A stretch of 64,000 nucleotides of DNA from Sipunculus nudus (Eukaryota > Annelida > Sipuncula > Golfingiida > Sipunculidae), in the NCBI GenBank assembly GCA_026874595.1, contig CM049319.1, forward strand, positions 12,861,601 through 12,925,600, written 5' to 3'. Numbering within the stretch: position 1 is the first letter of the stretch; every line of letters begins with the position of its first letter. The translations under genes and the position numbers were made by a program. This document shows, one piece after another, positions 36,122-46,752 of the stretch. The notes below the pieces were generated by a model. The model saw only the letters and a list, made by a program, of their open reading frames with translations, had not been told where the DNA came from and did no database searches.

Positions 36122-36430
36122 TATATATATATGTATATTTATAGGCCTTTGTAAATGTATGTGTGTGTGTGTGTTTATAAAAAAAAGTCCCTACTTTGAT
36201 AACCCTCCTACGCCTTGATGAAATTTCGTAGAGATCAGAACAACTCCCAAGGAAGGATCTGTTATATCAAGTAGGTAATCTGGATCACCAGAGGACATTT
36301 CAAATTGAAAGGAGTCTTTCCTATTGTGGGACCATGTACTTGTATAAAAGTGTTCTAGGGTTCACCCGTGAACCGTGATGGAGAACCATGATGGTGTGTT
36401 CAGAGGAACATAGGGAATGCTTATTAGGAT
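33011..36430. other. Mostly non-coding; CpG-rich patch and two (TA)n tracts
   Basis: A patch at about 33690-33880 has repeated GGATCGG/GCGACCGCAACCG words, possibly low-complexity relatives of the G-rich repeat at 29.6 kb. (TA)n tracts lie at 34270-34322 and 36078-36132. A frame at 35331-35573 (80 codons, Arg/Ser-rich end) matches nothing I know. On the minus strand, 36180-36350 is also open but unidentified, and it lies where the gypsy copy 2 3' end should be. Confidence 0.4.
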
Positions 36431-36434
36431 TTTG

Positions 36435-37700
36435 GAGGTATCCATGTAGACTGATGAAGTAACATAAACTACAAAATGTTGCAACGCCGAAATCAAAGCC
36501 AAACATTCTTTTTCAAAAGTGGAGTAGTTTTTCTGGTTTGCATTAAACTTTCTTGAGAAATTACAAATTGGATGATCTATGCCATTATTGCCTTATTGTA
36601 ACAACACAGCACCAGCAGCAGTATTACTAGCATCTACAGCTAACTTTAAAGGCACAGAAAAGTCTGGAGCTGCTAAAACTGGTGAACTTTGCAGAATTGC
36701 TATCAAATTCTGAAATGCATTTTCACACTGAACATTCCATACAAACTTTTGTTTCTTCTTTAACAAATTAGTCAATTTTAGCTACAGCAGCAAAATTTGG
36801 ACATAACTTCCTGTAGTATCCAACCATACCATGAAAACGCATTATTTCCTTTTTCTTTTCTGGTCTAGGAAATGCAGAAATAGCACTTATCTTAGCATCA
36901 ACAGGTTTTACCTGACCCTGCCCTACAATATGACCCAAAAATGTTACTTGTGAATGTCATAACTCAGATTTTACTAAGTTTACGGTCAGACGTGCTTCAC
37001 TGAGTCTTTCGAAGAGGTCGCGAAGAATTTGCAGATGTTTCTCCCAGGTGTCGCTGTACACGATAAGGTCATCAATATATGCGTCGTAGCCCTGAATGTC
37101 CTTGACAACCATATGGATGAGGCGCTGGAACGTGGCTGGCGAGTTCTTCATGCCAAACGGCATAACTTTATACTGGTACAGTCCTTGCGGCGTCACAAAT
37201 GCGGACACTTCTTTCGCTCGTTCTGTCAGCGGAACTTGCCAAAATCCTTTAAGCAAATCAAACTTGGACACATATCTCGAGCTACCGACTTTATCAATAC
37301 AATCATCGATCCTCGGAATCGGGAACGTGTCAGTCTTGGTGACAGAGTTCAGTTTTCCATAATCTGTGCACATACGGTAACTTCCATCAGGTTTTGGCAC
37401 AAGAATACATGGTGAACTCCAGTTACTGTTACTTGGTTCAATAAAATCATTGTCCAGCAAATATTGAATCTCATCCTGTAAATACTTTTGCTTTTCTGGA
37501 TTCAGTCTATATGGATGTTGCTTGACTGCGCTTGCCTCGCCAACATCGACGTCATGGCACAACATGTTAGTTCGCGTTGGAATGTCACTAAACAAATGTT
37601 CATAATTCCGCAGCAGGTTCTTGAGGTCTTGTTGTAAGGTGCGACAGTTCGGCATCCAGGTTGTTAAGCACGTCTGAGTTTTTAAATGGTACTGTAACAC
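36435..37700 (-). pseudogene. Reverse transcriptase and partial RNase H of gypsy copy 2
   Basis: RT is open from 37700 to 36957 (about 247 codons): EHLFSDIPTRTN, AVKQHPYRLNPEKQKYLQDE, then NWSSPCILVPKPDGSYRMCT, FDLLKGFWQVPLTERAKEVS, the core FGMKNSPATFQRL, and the catalytic YIDDLIVYSDTWEKHL around residues 205-220. A TGA at about 36954 interrupts the frame; the same frame then continues as HSQVTFLGHIVGQGQVKPVD and MRFHGMVGYYRKLCPNFA. A frameshift near 36778 leads to RNase H (NLLKKKQKFVW, LKLAVDASNTAAGAVLLQ), then after a stop HPICNFSRKFNANQKNYSTF, fading at about 36435. The RT active site is intact; the RNase H is cut short. Confidence 0.9.
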
Positions 37701-38739
37701 ACTGAATGTCTACATCACACTTACAATCAGTATCTACTTTAACTAGGTCAGGGTCAGTGTTTACACAATTTGCAGCAGTAACATTTTGTACAACATCTGA
37801 TGTGCTATTTCTGTCATAATATGGTTTCAACATGTTAACATGGCACAGTTGTTTCTTCTTACGTCTATCTGGTATCAACAGTATGTAATTTAAATCACTG
37901 ACTTTCTTGTCAACAATGTAAGGACCAAAATACCTAGCTTGCAGAGGTCTGCCAGGGATGGGAAGTAAGGCAAGGACCTTTTCACCAGGCTCAAACGTCC
38001 TACTTACAGTGTGCTTGTCATACTCTTGTTTTCATTTTACTTTGTGCAGATTTTAGTGTCCAAAACTAGTTCAAAGGGACTGAAACCCAGGGACTCTTGA
38101 AAGGATTCTCTGACAGCAAACAGCAATAGGTGGATTCCTTCATCCAAGTCTTTCTGTGTGTCAGAGCAATAAGTCATAATGTTTTTTAATGTCTGGTGAA
38201 AACGCTCGAGGCCGCCCTGACTTTCAGGATGGTATGGCGAAGAGCTGTACTGTTTTTTACCTAGCTCAAGCATAACTAGTTGGAATAAGCCAGACATAAA
38301 ATTAGACCCTTGGTCAGACTCGACGGATTTTGGCAAAAGTTGTAAAAAACTTGGTCAGAGCTTTGACAACACTTTTGGCATTAATTTTGCGCAATGGTAT
38401 TGCTTCAGAGAACCAGGTAGATGCGCACATAATTGTCAGCAAGTATTCATGTCCAGAGTTTGTATTTGGCAGTGGTCCAACACAATCAACAATAATCCTA
38501 CTGAATGGTTCCTCGAAAGCAGGAATAGGCCTAAGTGGGGCCTTGGGAGGATTCTGATTGGGCTTGCCTACCATCTGGCATGTATGGCATGATTTACAAT
38601 ATTGTACAACATCTTTCCTGAGGTGTGGCCAATAGAAGTGTGTACTAACTTTCTGATAAGTTTTATTTATACCTAAAGGGTCAGACAAAGGAGCCTCACG
38701 TGCCATGCTTAGAACTTCACTGCGAAAGCTTTTGGGCAT
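37600..38739 (-). pseudogene. Integrase of gypsy copy 2 (frameshifted)
   Basis: The first part, 38739-38314, holds the zinc domain with CKSCHTCQMVG, but the two expected histidines are replaced (AREAPLSDPLG where copy 1 has HDHPMSGHLG). The first catalytic Asp is in IIVDCVGPL. A one-base deletion near 38338 shifts to 38336-38037, which has SDQGSNFMSGLF (second Asp) and PYHPESQGGLERFHQTLKN (catalytic Glu in GGLE). The tail FEPGEKVLALLPIPGRPLQ and RRKKKQLCHVNMLKPYYDR (about 38010-37805) leads into the RT frame. Integrase sits between protease and RT, the Gmr1 order. Confidence 0.88.
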
Positions 38740-38790
38740 TACTATTTGAGGTTTGATGGCCCACTCATCATCAGCGCATACATCAGGTGG

Positions 38791-39924
38791 TCACCATTTA
38801 CCCATAAGCACTCCATTTTTTACATAGAAACAAACTGGGTTCTGTGACAGCTCATCTTTAGAAACTGCCCTGGGAAACAAACATGAAATATCAGGGTCCT
38901 TATGCTGTTCCGCAATAAGTTCTGACCTTGAGAATGCTGCATCCTGTAGGGGCGAGTCGTTAGACGAGTCACTAGTGACTCCCAGAGTGTTATTATCTGG
39001 ACCATTATCCTCACGTGTGTTTTTCTTGGCCATAGATCTAGTTACAGCACTTGAAGGATACAAACCAGGAATTTCCTGACTTTCCAGATCAGTGTCCTGA
39101 TCTAGTGACGGCTTTCCTGTCACTATTGGTACAGGCTGTACTTTATTACCTGCAACATCACTGCCTAGTAGCAACTGAATTCCCTTAAAGGGTAAAGTAG
39201 TTCTTATGCCCACAGTAATATTCCCAGAAATCAAATCTGACTTTAAATGGATACTGTGAAGCGGAACTGAAGTGTGCCTGTCTGAAAACACACCATTAAC
39301 AAGTGCATGTGCACCAGTAAAGGACCTATTAGAAAATGGCAAAGTGTTTGCTAACATGAGAGTCTGGCCTGAACCAGTGTCCCTCAAAATTCTAATAGGG
39401 GTAGAATCTGAAAAATCATTTGAAAGTGATACAAAACCATCATGTATAAATGGCTCAAATAACTCCATTTCAGAGTCAAGAGAGGAATCTACTACCTCAA
39501 CCTCATCGAACAAAGAATTGACATTGAAGGTGTCAGTCATAAACTCTGTGTCAGAGTCATCTAAGGAATCTACATCCTTTTTATCATCAAACTCCTCATG
39601 GGAGTCAACAGAGGAATTTTCCTCAACAGAAACAAACTTTTGTTTTTCATAAGAGGACCTGGCCTCATTTAAAATACTCTCGCAAGAGTCATAAAAGGAC
39701 TTAGCCTTATCCAGAGAATACTCCTCGCAGGAGTCTTGAAAGGACCTAGGCTTATTTAATTCCTCGCAGGAAACAACTGAGGTTTTTACCCCGCAAGCTA
39801 CGGATTCTTCTTTGGATTCAGAAGGCACGCGGGCCTCCGTAGCATCGAACACTTTATTGGATATAAAGGAGTTGTACCCCTTATTTACATGAAAAGAGCC
39901 TGGCTCTTGTACTATGCTATGCAT
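38791..39924 (-). pseudogene. Protease region of gypsy copy 2 with long acidic linker
   Basis: Open for 377 codons. Residues 1-150 are acidic and Ser-rich, with repeats of the type SCEEY..DKA.SFYDSCE. The aspartic protease follows: PIRILRDTGSGQTLMLANTL carries the catalytic DTG at about residue 187, and LPFKGIQLLLGSDVAGNKV is the C-terminal LLG.D.AG block. The end (IPGLYPSSAVTRSMAKK, then a Ser/Asp-rich stretch and ISCLFPRAV) links to integrase. The acidic repeated linker between knuckle and protease is unusual for gypsy elements. The reading frame is intact across this region. Confidence 0.85.
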
Positions 39925-39948
39925 AGATTTTGAAACAAAACCAGAAGG

Positions 39949-40209
39949 TTAGCTATTTGGTCTATTCGCAAGTTTCCAGCAGTCAGATATTAGATGACCT
40001 TCCTTCTTGCAGTAATTGCAAATTTTCTTCGAAAATGACTGGTCTTTGTTGGACCTAGACATAGTGGACGTGGACTGAGGTGTAGCTGTGGGCTTTGTTG
40101 AACTATCAGGACTACTTGTACTGGGTGACTGCGCTTTAAACTTCTTTTGACCATACTGATTTACATTCTTGTTTGTAAATGACTGGTTTGATTTGCTAGT
40201 AAAGGACAT
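39949..40209 (-). pseudogene. Gag zinc knuckle of gypsy copy 2
   Basis: A Ser/Thr/Lys-rich stretch ends in ICNYCKKEGHLISDCWKL, a complete CCHC knuckle (C-x2-C-x4-H-x4-C) of the nucleocapsid type that binds RNA. A stop separates it from the protease frame just downstream. Confidence 0.88.
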
Positions 40210-40366
40210 TTTGTGTATTAATGAATAATCATCAGCTAATTGAGCAGCAATGTCAAGTGTTTCAGGACTTTTCTCATCGAGAACTCTTCAAGCAAAATCA
40301 ACTAGCGCAAATTGTCATAATCTTTCATTATATTTTTAGAACTACACCAGCGATCAAACAACTGCT

Positions 40367-41015
40367 CTATTGTCCTAGCAAATTCGACGTAGGTCTGATT
40401 TTGCGCTTTTCCCGATTTCTGAATTTCTGGCGGTAAGCCTCATAACCTTTCAGGATTAACCGTTTTACCAGGTTATAGTCAGCAGCAGCTTCTACTAAAA
40501 GCTCTGTATAAATTTCTCTGGCCCTGCCAGTCAATACACTTTGTAACAGCATAGTCCAATTTTCCTTAGGCCATTTTAAATGTTCAGCTACCTTCTCAAA
40601 GTGTAAGAAATGTTTATCAACCTCTTTTTCTTGAAAAGGTGGGACAAGTCTAATGTGTTTAGTAACATCAAAACTGTGAGTTGGGGCAGCACTTAGACTA
40701 TGTTCTACTTTAAGTTTTTCTAACTCCAGTCGTTTTAACTCAATTTCTTTTTCATTTACTAATTCTAACTGTTTTAATGCTAGCTCATGTTGCATTTCTA
40801 ACTTCTTTAATTCCAATTGCATAGCAAGTCTCTTCAATTAAACCTTTGCTAACTAGATCTTGCATAATTTTAGCAATGATATGAGGTTTTCTCAAAGCTT
40901 TTTTCACACTTATCCCTAAGTGTTGCCCCAGACGCAACAACTGTTCTTTTGACAACTGTTCAAGTTGATCAGGGTCGGGATCGTCAACAAATGTCTCAGG
41001 TTTGAAACCTGCCAT
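40367..41015 (-). pseudogene. gag: Gag N-terminal and capsid part of gypsy copy 2 (one frameshift)
   Basis: ATG at 41015 begins MAGFKPETFVDDPDPDQLEQ and continues to 40785 with a helix-rich LxxLGxxLGI stretch. A frameshift near 40830 shifts to 40837-40367: a charged coiled-coil-like LELKKLEMQHELALKQLELV repeat, then the capsid-like IRLVPPFQEKEVDKHFLHFE, KWPKENWTMLLQSVLTGRAR and YNLVKRLILKGYEAYRQKFR. This SCAN-like capsid arrangement with a coiled coil is common in metazoan gypsy Gags. About 150 bp (40210-40366) between it and the knuckle contain stops. Confidence 0.82.
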
Positions 41016-41158
41016 GTTAAGATATTAAAACAATAACAAAAAACCACTGAGATAAATCCTGTAAACAATGTACTCTAAACAATATGTGATCTTGTGAACA
41101 ATGTATGATAAAACAATGTGTCCAGGTCAAGGCCTAATAAATTTGAAAACTAATAAGC

Positions 41159-41176
41159 ATCCCGGACGAGCCCCCA
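41159..41176 (-). other. tRNA-Pro primer binding site
   Basis: On the minus strand it reads TGGGGGCTCGTCCGGGAT, the 18-nt complement of the tRNA-Pro 3' end used by many retroelements. It lies six bases inside the LTR end at 41183. Confidence 0.92.
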
Positions 41177-41182
41177 ATTTTA

Positions 41183-41841
41183 TGTTACGGAACCTAATAT
41201 AAACAGATCATGGTTTTTTGTTAACAAATAACTATAATTTATTCTTAAAACAACCCTAACATTACAACACACTTAATCAATACAATTATACAGTAAAACA
41301 GCGGTATAACAACAAATCAATACAATCACATAAAAAAATAAACAATGTGCACAGTACCTGGATACCAACACCGTCACAACGGTAAGTTCTTTAAATGTAT
41401 ACTCTCGGAGAATGACAGTCTAATGTAAAGCTCTTGTAACAATCCAGAAAGTAAACTGTCCAAAAGAGTCTCAAGAATATCTATAATTGCCGCACACGTC
41501 GGATAAGGTCCCACAAACTGACACACACGCTTCTGCGTCCGCTGGAATCTTCTCTGCTCTCTGCCCTCGGTTCTAAAACACAGCCCCTTTATATAATCTT
41601 CACCCCAAGCCGAGAATTTTCCACCTCTAGAACATTCGAAGAATAATACATTATACACGGTAAGCATGCGTCACAGGAATTATCTAGAAGAACATAGCCG
41701 TGTGTAACCCTAAATACCAGGGTCATCACTTGACCAACGACCAGGCGTGAAAGCCCAAGGCTAACATGACAACGAGAGTTCAACAGGGTGTCACAACACG
41801 AGTTACGCCCGTGTCACACAATAAAAAGAGCACCTGTAACA
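41183..41841 (-). repeat. 5' LTR of gypsy copy 2, 659 bp, TGTTAC...GTAACA
   Basis: Starts TGTTACGGAACC and ends CACCTGTAACA on the + strand, with short inverted ends TGTTAC/GTAACA. It matches the solo LTR at 46749-47539 throughout. On the minus strand there is a TATA box (TATATAAAGGG) around 41583-41593 and an AATAAA at about 41232-41237. Confidence 0.92.
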
Positions 41842-43355
41842 AAGTACATCTAAACCGCAGAACCATTTTATGTGTTTGAAGGATTTTGTTTTCGTAAGAT
41901 CACTTGGGACAAGGTCGATATAGATGACTAAAACCTTGTACCAGAGTTATAATATATAACAAGTTATTCCCTTAATACGACAGGGAGGTTTCGTTCTGTT
42001 CACCGGGATGTTTTACCTATATCATTTATAGAATGTGAGACATATATTTTCTTAAAGGACAAGAGGATTAACTGGGATTCTCGTTATATATTTTTATGTT
42101 TTTGTATATATTCCAAATACGCGTTACCAATACACGTTTTTATCTTACTTACTATTAAAGGTAAAGGTTGTGCATGTCCATATTTATAAATATGTAACTC
42201 CGACACCACACTGCGCAAAATCAAATCCCAAGAGTACGACTTTTCTGATTGTGGATTTTAGCCACTAGGTATGTAAAAACCCTCTGCCCGCAATGCACTG
42301 GGGTTTCCAAATACTACAATGGCGTAGGTTTAAATGCAGTGCAGAGCCTAAGTAGTCCGTTCAAATATGCTGGATAAAATTATTTTCAAGGCATATTACA
42401 TTAACATTACAAATGGCATTGGAGAACGTTTTGTGATAAGGAGTTCACGGAATTTAAGTTATATTTTGTAAGCATGCCCATGTGAAATGTAAACTGAATG
42501 TGTTTCCTTGAAAAGTAAGTTTGACAGTCAAAATAAGTAGTCCCAGCCACCCCAAGAATTTCCATATTGGAAGAGGTCAGTCTTGAGTAGAAGCGCAATC
42601 TAACTGAAGGTGGTTCCAACATAATAATACAGTTATTGCATATTGGTAAGCTAAATGGAATTCCCGTTCTTCTTAGAATTTATTCGTTGTGTCCAATTTC
42701 ACAAGGATTCATATTACTGGTATTTGGAAAATATTTATTATATCTGAAAGAAAATGAATTTTACAAGGCTTAATGTACTGATGTCAAATAAATGCATATT
42801 AAATGCAAAATACTTCAAGAAGAGCCAATAGCGCGGAAGAATTGCTTCTGTGTGTTCAACATCGGTGACACCTTTTCTCTAAATGTTCTATATAATATAT
42901 AAAGCCTCATGGGCAGATTAGTTCAAATGTAATATATAACTAGAAATATACATTCTAAGGAATGCAAGGCTCCGCCATGTCCGGAGTCCCTATTGTGAGA
43001 TTCTCACTTATTCGACCAATATTTCAAGGATCATTCGTGACTCTACATTTTTGAATATTAATATTACTTGATCACGTTCATGAATCCGGATCATATGCTT
43101 GGTCCACATCAAAATCGAATCGATTCTCCATTTAGCCAGTTCCGAAATGTCCCGAAAGTTTCATGAGATTCCTTTCATGATTGCATGAACACACAAACAC
43201 TAGAAACACTATTTACATGTTTGAATTAACAACAAATTCTGGAGAGCTGCCTATGAAAGCGACAGCCTAATATGGCAAGCAAGAATTTTAAAATAATTCT
43301 CGAATTTATGTTTCACAACTTTTTTATCTCTTTCCAATGGTGTGACAGATCAATC
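41842..43355. other. Non-coding, with a possible dispersed repeat at 42960-43200
   Basis: The phrase CCCGAAAGTTTCATGAGATTC (about 43150) looks like a dispersed invertebrate repeat, but there is no second copy in this window. No gene recognised. Confidence 0.35.
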
Positions 43356-43359
43356 CATT

Positions 43360-43630
43360 TTGTTTTGGCTGGTCATATTTTTTTAGTATTTACATGGTTT
43401 TGCTGGTCATATTTTTGGAGTATTTACATGTTTTGGCTGGTCATATTTTTGGGAGTATTTACATGTTATGACTGGTCATATTTTTGGAGTATTTACATGT
43501 TTTGGCTGGTCAGATTTTTTGGAGTATTTACATGTTTTGGCTGGTCATATTTTTGGAGTATTTACATGTTTTTGCTGGTCATATTTTGGAGTATTTACAT
43601 GTTTTGGCTGGTCATATTTTTGGAGTTTTT
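43360..43630. repeat. Minisatellite, ~34-bp unit, 8 copies
   Basis: TTTTGGCTGGTCATATTTTT followed by GGAGTATTTACATG repeats eight times with small indels. The indels shift the frame, so the apparent peptide repeats in these frames are not a protein. Confidence 0.95.
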
Positions 43631-44035
43631 AAAATGACATCATCCAATCAGATGCTGCCAAAATGAAGCTGTTTTTGCATGAGACCTGTGTGACCATCTT
43701 TAAAAAAAATTGATTAAAAGAAACATAACAAATTAACGAAAACAGGTGGGCATGAGGGAATGAAACTATAGGTGAACACAGTGAAAACCTTTCCTGTGTC
43801 TTGTCTTTGTGAACACAAACACCCCGGGCACTGCATTAACGTGAAAGCCGCCGCGTCTTAAATTTCTACCTCCAAGAACGTTACCGGCGATGACTCATTT
43901 CGAAGATTCCATCTTAATTGAACAATAAAGCCGTAGACCATTTACTCTCATTAACTCAATCACTCACGCACTCAAGCAGTAATTATCTGCAGAGACAACA
44001 GTTTTCATCCGCGTGCATATGACACTCGATTTTTG

Positions 44036-44077
<42 letters not shown>

Positions 44078-44956
44078 AAGCCTCTATTTTAATGTAATTA
44101 AAGAAGATCATGACCTGTAGGTATATCTATGCAGAGGTATAGATATGCATCTCGAATTTGGATTTCATGATCGGGCGGAGGCACACGCTTCCTGTCATAT
44201 AAATCCCTGTGTCACCCAGGCCCGGTAGCTAACGCATCTGTGGTTCCTGGGTGTTTATATATAATCTTTCTCTTTGCTGGGTCATGAAAATTCACTCAAA
44301 ATTCACCGGCTTCTGTGTAATTTTACACGGCCGGCCCCCAACAAGGGTAAGCGCCCTGCAGACTTAATGGGAAAGTCGTGCCCCACAGCCGTGTTTCACT
44401 CACAAACGAGTGCGCCTTTCGGGGGTTCATCGGTGGTGTGACCCAGCAATGGGAACGATTACGCACTCAGGGCCCGCAGGTGTAGTAGTTAACGGGCCTG
44501 GTTATCGCCAGGATATAAAATGAGAGGAAGAGTGTGATAACGCCCTGTCACCTAGTCCGAAACCGTAATGGAATTCTACAGATGTACACATACGTAGTTA
44601 AGTTAGCATTAAAATAGAGGTGGTTACCACCACCAAAAATATTTTAAAAAATTCGCACAGTGATACAGGATTGTAAAAACAAAGCATCCTGATAAATCTA
44701 CAAAGCGCTCATTCTTGAAAAATCTCACCACTCTTCGGCTGATTTCTAAATTATGACCTCTCGGTTTTAAGTCCTGTGCTCTACTCCTAAACCATTGAAA
44801 CCCGTTTGACTAACAGCTAAATAATTAAAAACCTAAACCTTAATAAAGTAATTACAAGAAAATTGTTCTGCTTGAAACTTGAAAACAGTAACTACAAAAC
44901 ATGTGAAAAATATTTTTAGCAAGATAAGTCCACGGAAGTTCCCATGCCATAATAAA
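43631..44956. other. Non-coding; (GT)n at 44036-44072; GC-richer stretch 44310-44560
   Basis: Nothing recognised apart from the GT microsatellite. The GC-richer stretch has no clear coding frame or tRNA fold. Confidence 0.4.
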
Positions 44957-45060
44957 AATGTCCAGAATTCCAAAGTCCGAAAAGTCCAGAATTCCAAAGT
45001 CCGAAAAAAGTCCAGAATTCCAATGTCCAAAAAAGTCCGGAATTTCAAAGTCCAAATTAA
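44957..45060. repeat. Minisatellite, ~24-bp unit, 4 copies
   Basis: AAGTCCAGAATTCCAAAGTC plus CGAA repeats four times with substitutions and a length change in the A-run. Confidence 0.9.
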
Positions 45061-45610
45061 AGAAAAAGCCCGGAAATTCCCAAGTAAAAAAAGAACCCAG
45101 AAAAATCCTAAATCCGATATAAAGGAAAAAATAATCCTCCTCCACACCACCAAATTTTAATTTTTAATTAAATATCCAATATTTAGCTATAGATATTTTT
45201 CTCAAATATATTAAAAAAAAAGTGAAATTATTTTCATGGAAAAAACTGAAATCAAAAGACAGTATCTATATTCAGTTTTAATTACTCAACCAATGTACAT
45301 TCATTTGATTGAGTATACAAGCCATGCACTGGTTTTGTATTGTTTTTTTTTGGACGAATGTAGCATGTTTATTAAGAAATAGCAGGGCAAACAATATGTC
45401 TTATTAGGATTTTTTTATGCAAATGTTTTAGATCTGATGTCTTAAATCATTTCATTTTAATTTTTAGTTAACTCTTAAGAATTTTTTCAACAATGTTCAG
45501 ATGTTATAAAGTTAGCTTGTATATTTTTTGTAACTGTATTTCTAGTCACCAGTTGTCATATGTTGCCGTACTATCATTATTCTCTCGATGACCACATTGA
45601 AAATAAGTGT
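45061..45610. other. AT-rich non-coding
   Basis: Nothing recognised. Confidence 0.45.
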
Positions 45611-45999
45611 TTAAAGGGACATAATCAGGAGCAATATTATGCCTATTCTGTCACACTTTCAGTTTAGTTTTGCATTATACAAAAAGGTTCACAGCAAAAC
45701 CATCCTAGCACACAGTCTCAGTACCTCGCAGTCGGCTGTTTAATACCTTGGAACATGTATTACATTTTTGGGGCCATGTCATGCAGGGCATCACCTGATG
45801 CTCCGCGATGCATACGGCCCCACGCGCTGTGTTTATGTTGACACCTACGATCGCGCCCGGTCTACTGTTTTTAACACTGTTTACAGGAGTTAGCAAACGG
45901 TTTCAAGGCATATTTTGACAGTTACAGATTTATTTTAAAGGGAAGAAACTATTTTTCGTGTTAATTTAACATGCTTTATTTGTGATTAGGTACCTTTAA
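45611..45999. mobile_element. 389-bp short-TIR element, intact copy (empty site for the 10.67-kb insertion)
   Basis: TTAAAGGGACATAATC at 45611-45626 pairs inversely with GATTAGGTACCTTTAA at 45984-45999 (14 of 16). Body sequence GGGGCCATGTCATGCAGGGC, GATCGCGCCCGG and GTTAATTTAACATGCTTTA matches the copy at 10252-11676, including an undivided GTTTTTAACACTG where the other copy holds an 867-bp insertion. TTAA at both ends may be target site or TIR. Confidence 0.75.
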
Positions 46000-46689
46000 A
46001 TGATACTTTAATCTGTTAATCTGGTAACTTTTATATGTATGTTGCATGTATGTATATGTATGTGTATGTATTTTACTTAATAAACTTTATCTATCTAGCT
46101 GTCAGTCAAAAAGATATGTAACAACATTGGCCCTGGGCACCCCTCGCTGGGCTGGTATCCGTTTTACTTGCAACGGATATATGGCTACGACAAAATAGTC
46201 ATAAAAGTTCAATGGAGCGGGAACCCAGAAAGAGTTTAGCAAAATTCAGGTTCTGCTACATAAATTGGGTGGCAAAAAAAAAACATATCTACAGTCGTAC
46301 ACCCGACGCACTCGGCAGTGGAAAATGGTCTTCCTTTGTGCATGGCGCATGTGTTATTTTCTTATGATGCTGATGTCCGTTCCTTCTGTCGTTTGTTGTC
46401 GTCCATCCGCAAGTCCGTCCTTTCGTGAGTTGCTTCCTTCCTTCCTATCTTCCTTTGATTCATTTATTCATCGCGTTTGCACCAGTCTGGATTAAATCTA
46501 GTAACACTTTATGCAGACAGATGGCAGCCAAATCGACACTTGGCCCACTTTCCACGTTAAAGGAAATTTCGGTAAAATCTACTGTGATATTGTTGATTCA
46601 AAAAGTACATTAAAAGTGTATCTGGGTGTGTTTATGAATGCTCTCAAGGTGCATTACAACAGTATATAAATAACAGTGTACATGTTGGC

Positions 46690-46693
<4 letters not shown>
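46000..46693. other. Non-coding
   Basis: Nothing recognised; reading frames lack motifs. Confidence 0.4.

Positions 46694-46748
<55 letters not shown>
46694..46748. repeat. (TA)n microsatellite, target of the LTR and fold-back insertions
   Basis: About 55 bp of TA. A TA-rich stretch resumes at 48710-48730 beyond the two insertions. Confidence 0.93.

Positions 46749-46752
<4 letters not shown>

Larger units (their letters stand above)
36435..41841 (-). mobile_element. Gmr1-type Ty3/gypsy LTR retrotransposon, copy 2 (3' LTR missing)
   Basis: On the minus strand: 5' LTR (41183-41841), tRNA-Pro primer binding site, Gag, CCHC knuckle, protease, integrase, RT, RNase H. Integrase lies upstream of RT. 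The element breaks off within RNase H near 36435, and no 3' LTR or polypurine tract follows, so it is 3'-truncated. Frameshifts and stops separate the domains, but the protease, integrase DDE and RT YIDD motifs are still readable, making this the younger of the two copies. A solo LTR of the same family is at 46749-47539. Confidence 0.9.

Noticed and set aside
36180-36430. Expected 3' end and LTR of gypsy copy 2
   Set aside because: No match to the TGTTACGG LTR or a polypurine tract; an open minus-strand stretch here has no recognisable RNase H continuation.
37029-37415. Plus-strand open frame of 128 codons
   Set aside because: It is the antisense of the reverse transcriptase of gypsy copy 2.
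39272-39652. Plus-strand Ser-rich open frame of 126 codons
   Set aside because: Antisense shadow of the gypsy copy 2 protease/linker region.
43272-43666. Repetitive hydrophobic open frames (about 120 and 60 codons)
   Set aside because: They are translations of a 34-bp minisatellite whose indels shift the frame; repeat structure explains them fully.
44310-44560. GC-rich stretch as a tRNA or exon
   Set aside because: No A/B boxes, no cloverleaf, no splice-bounded frame.
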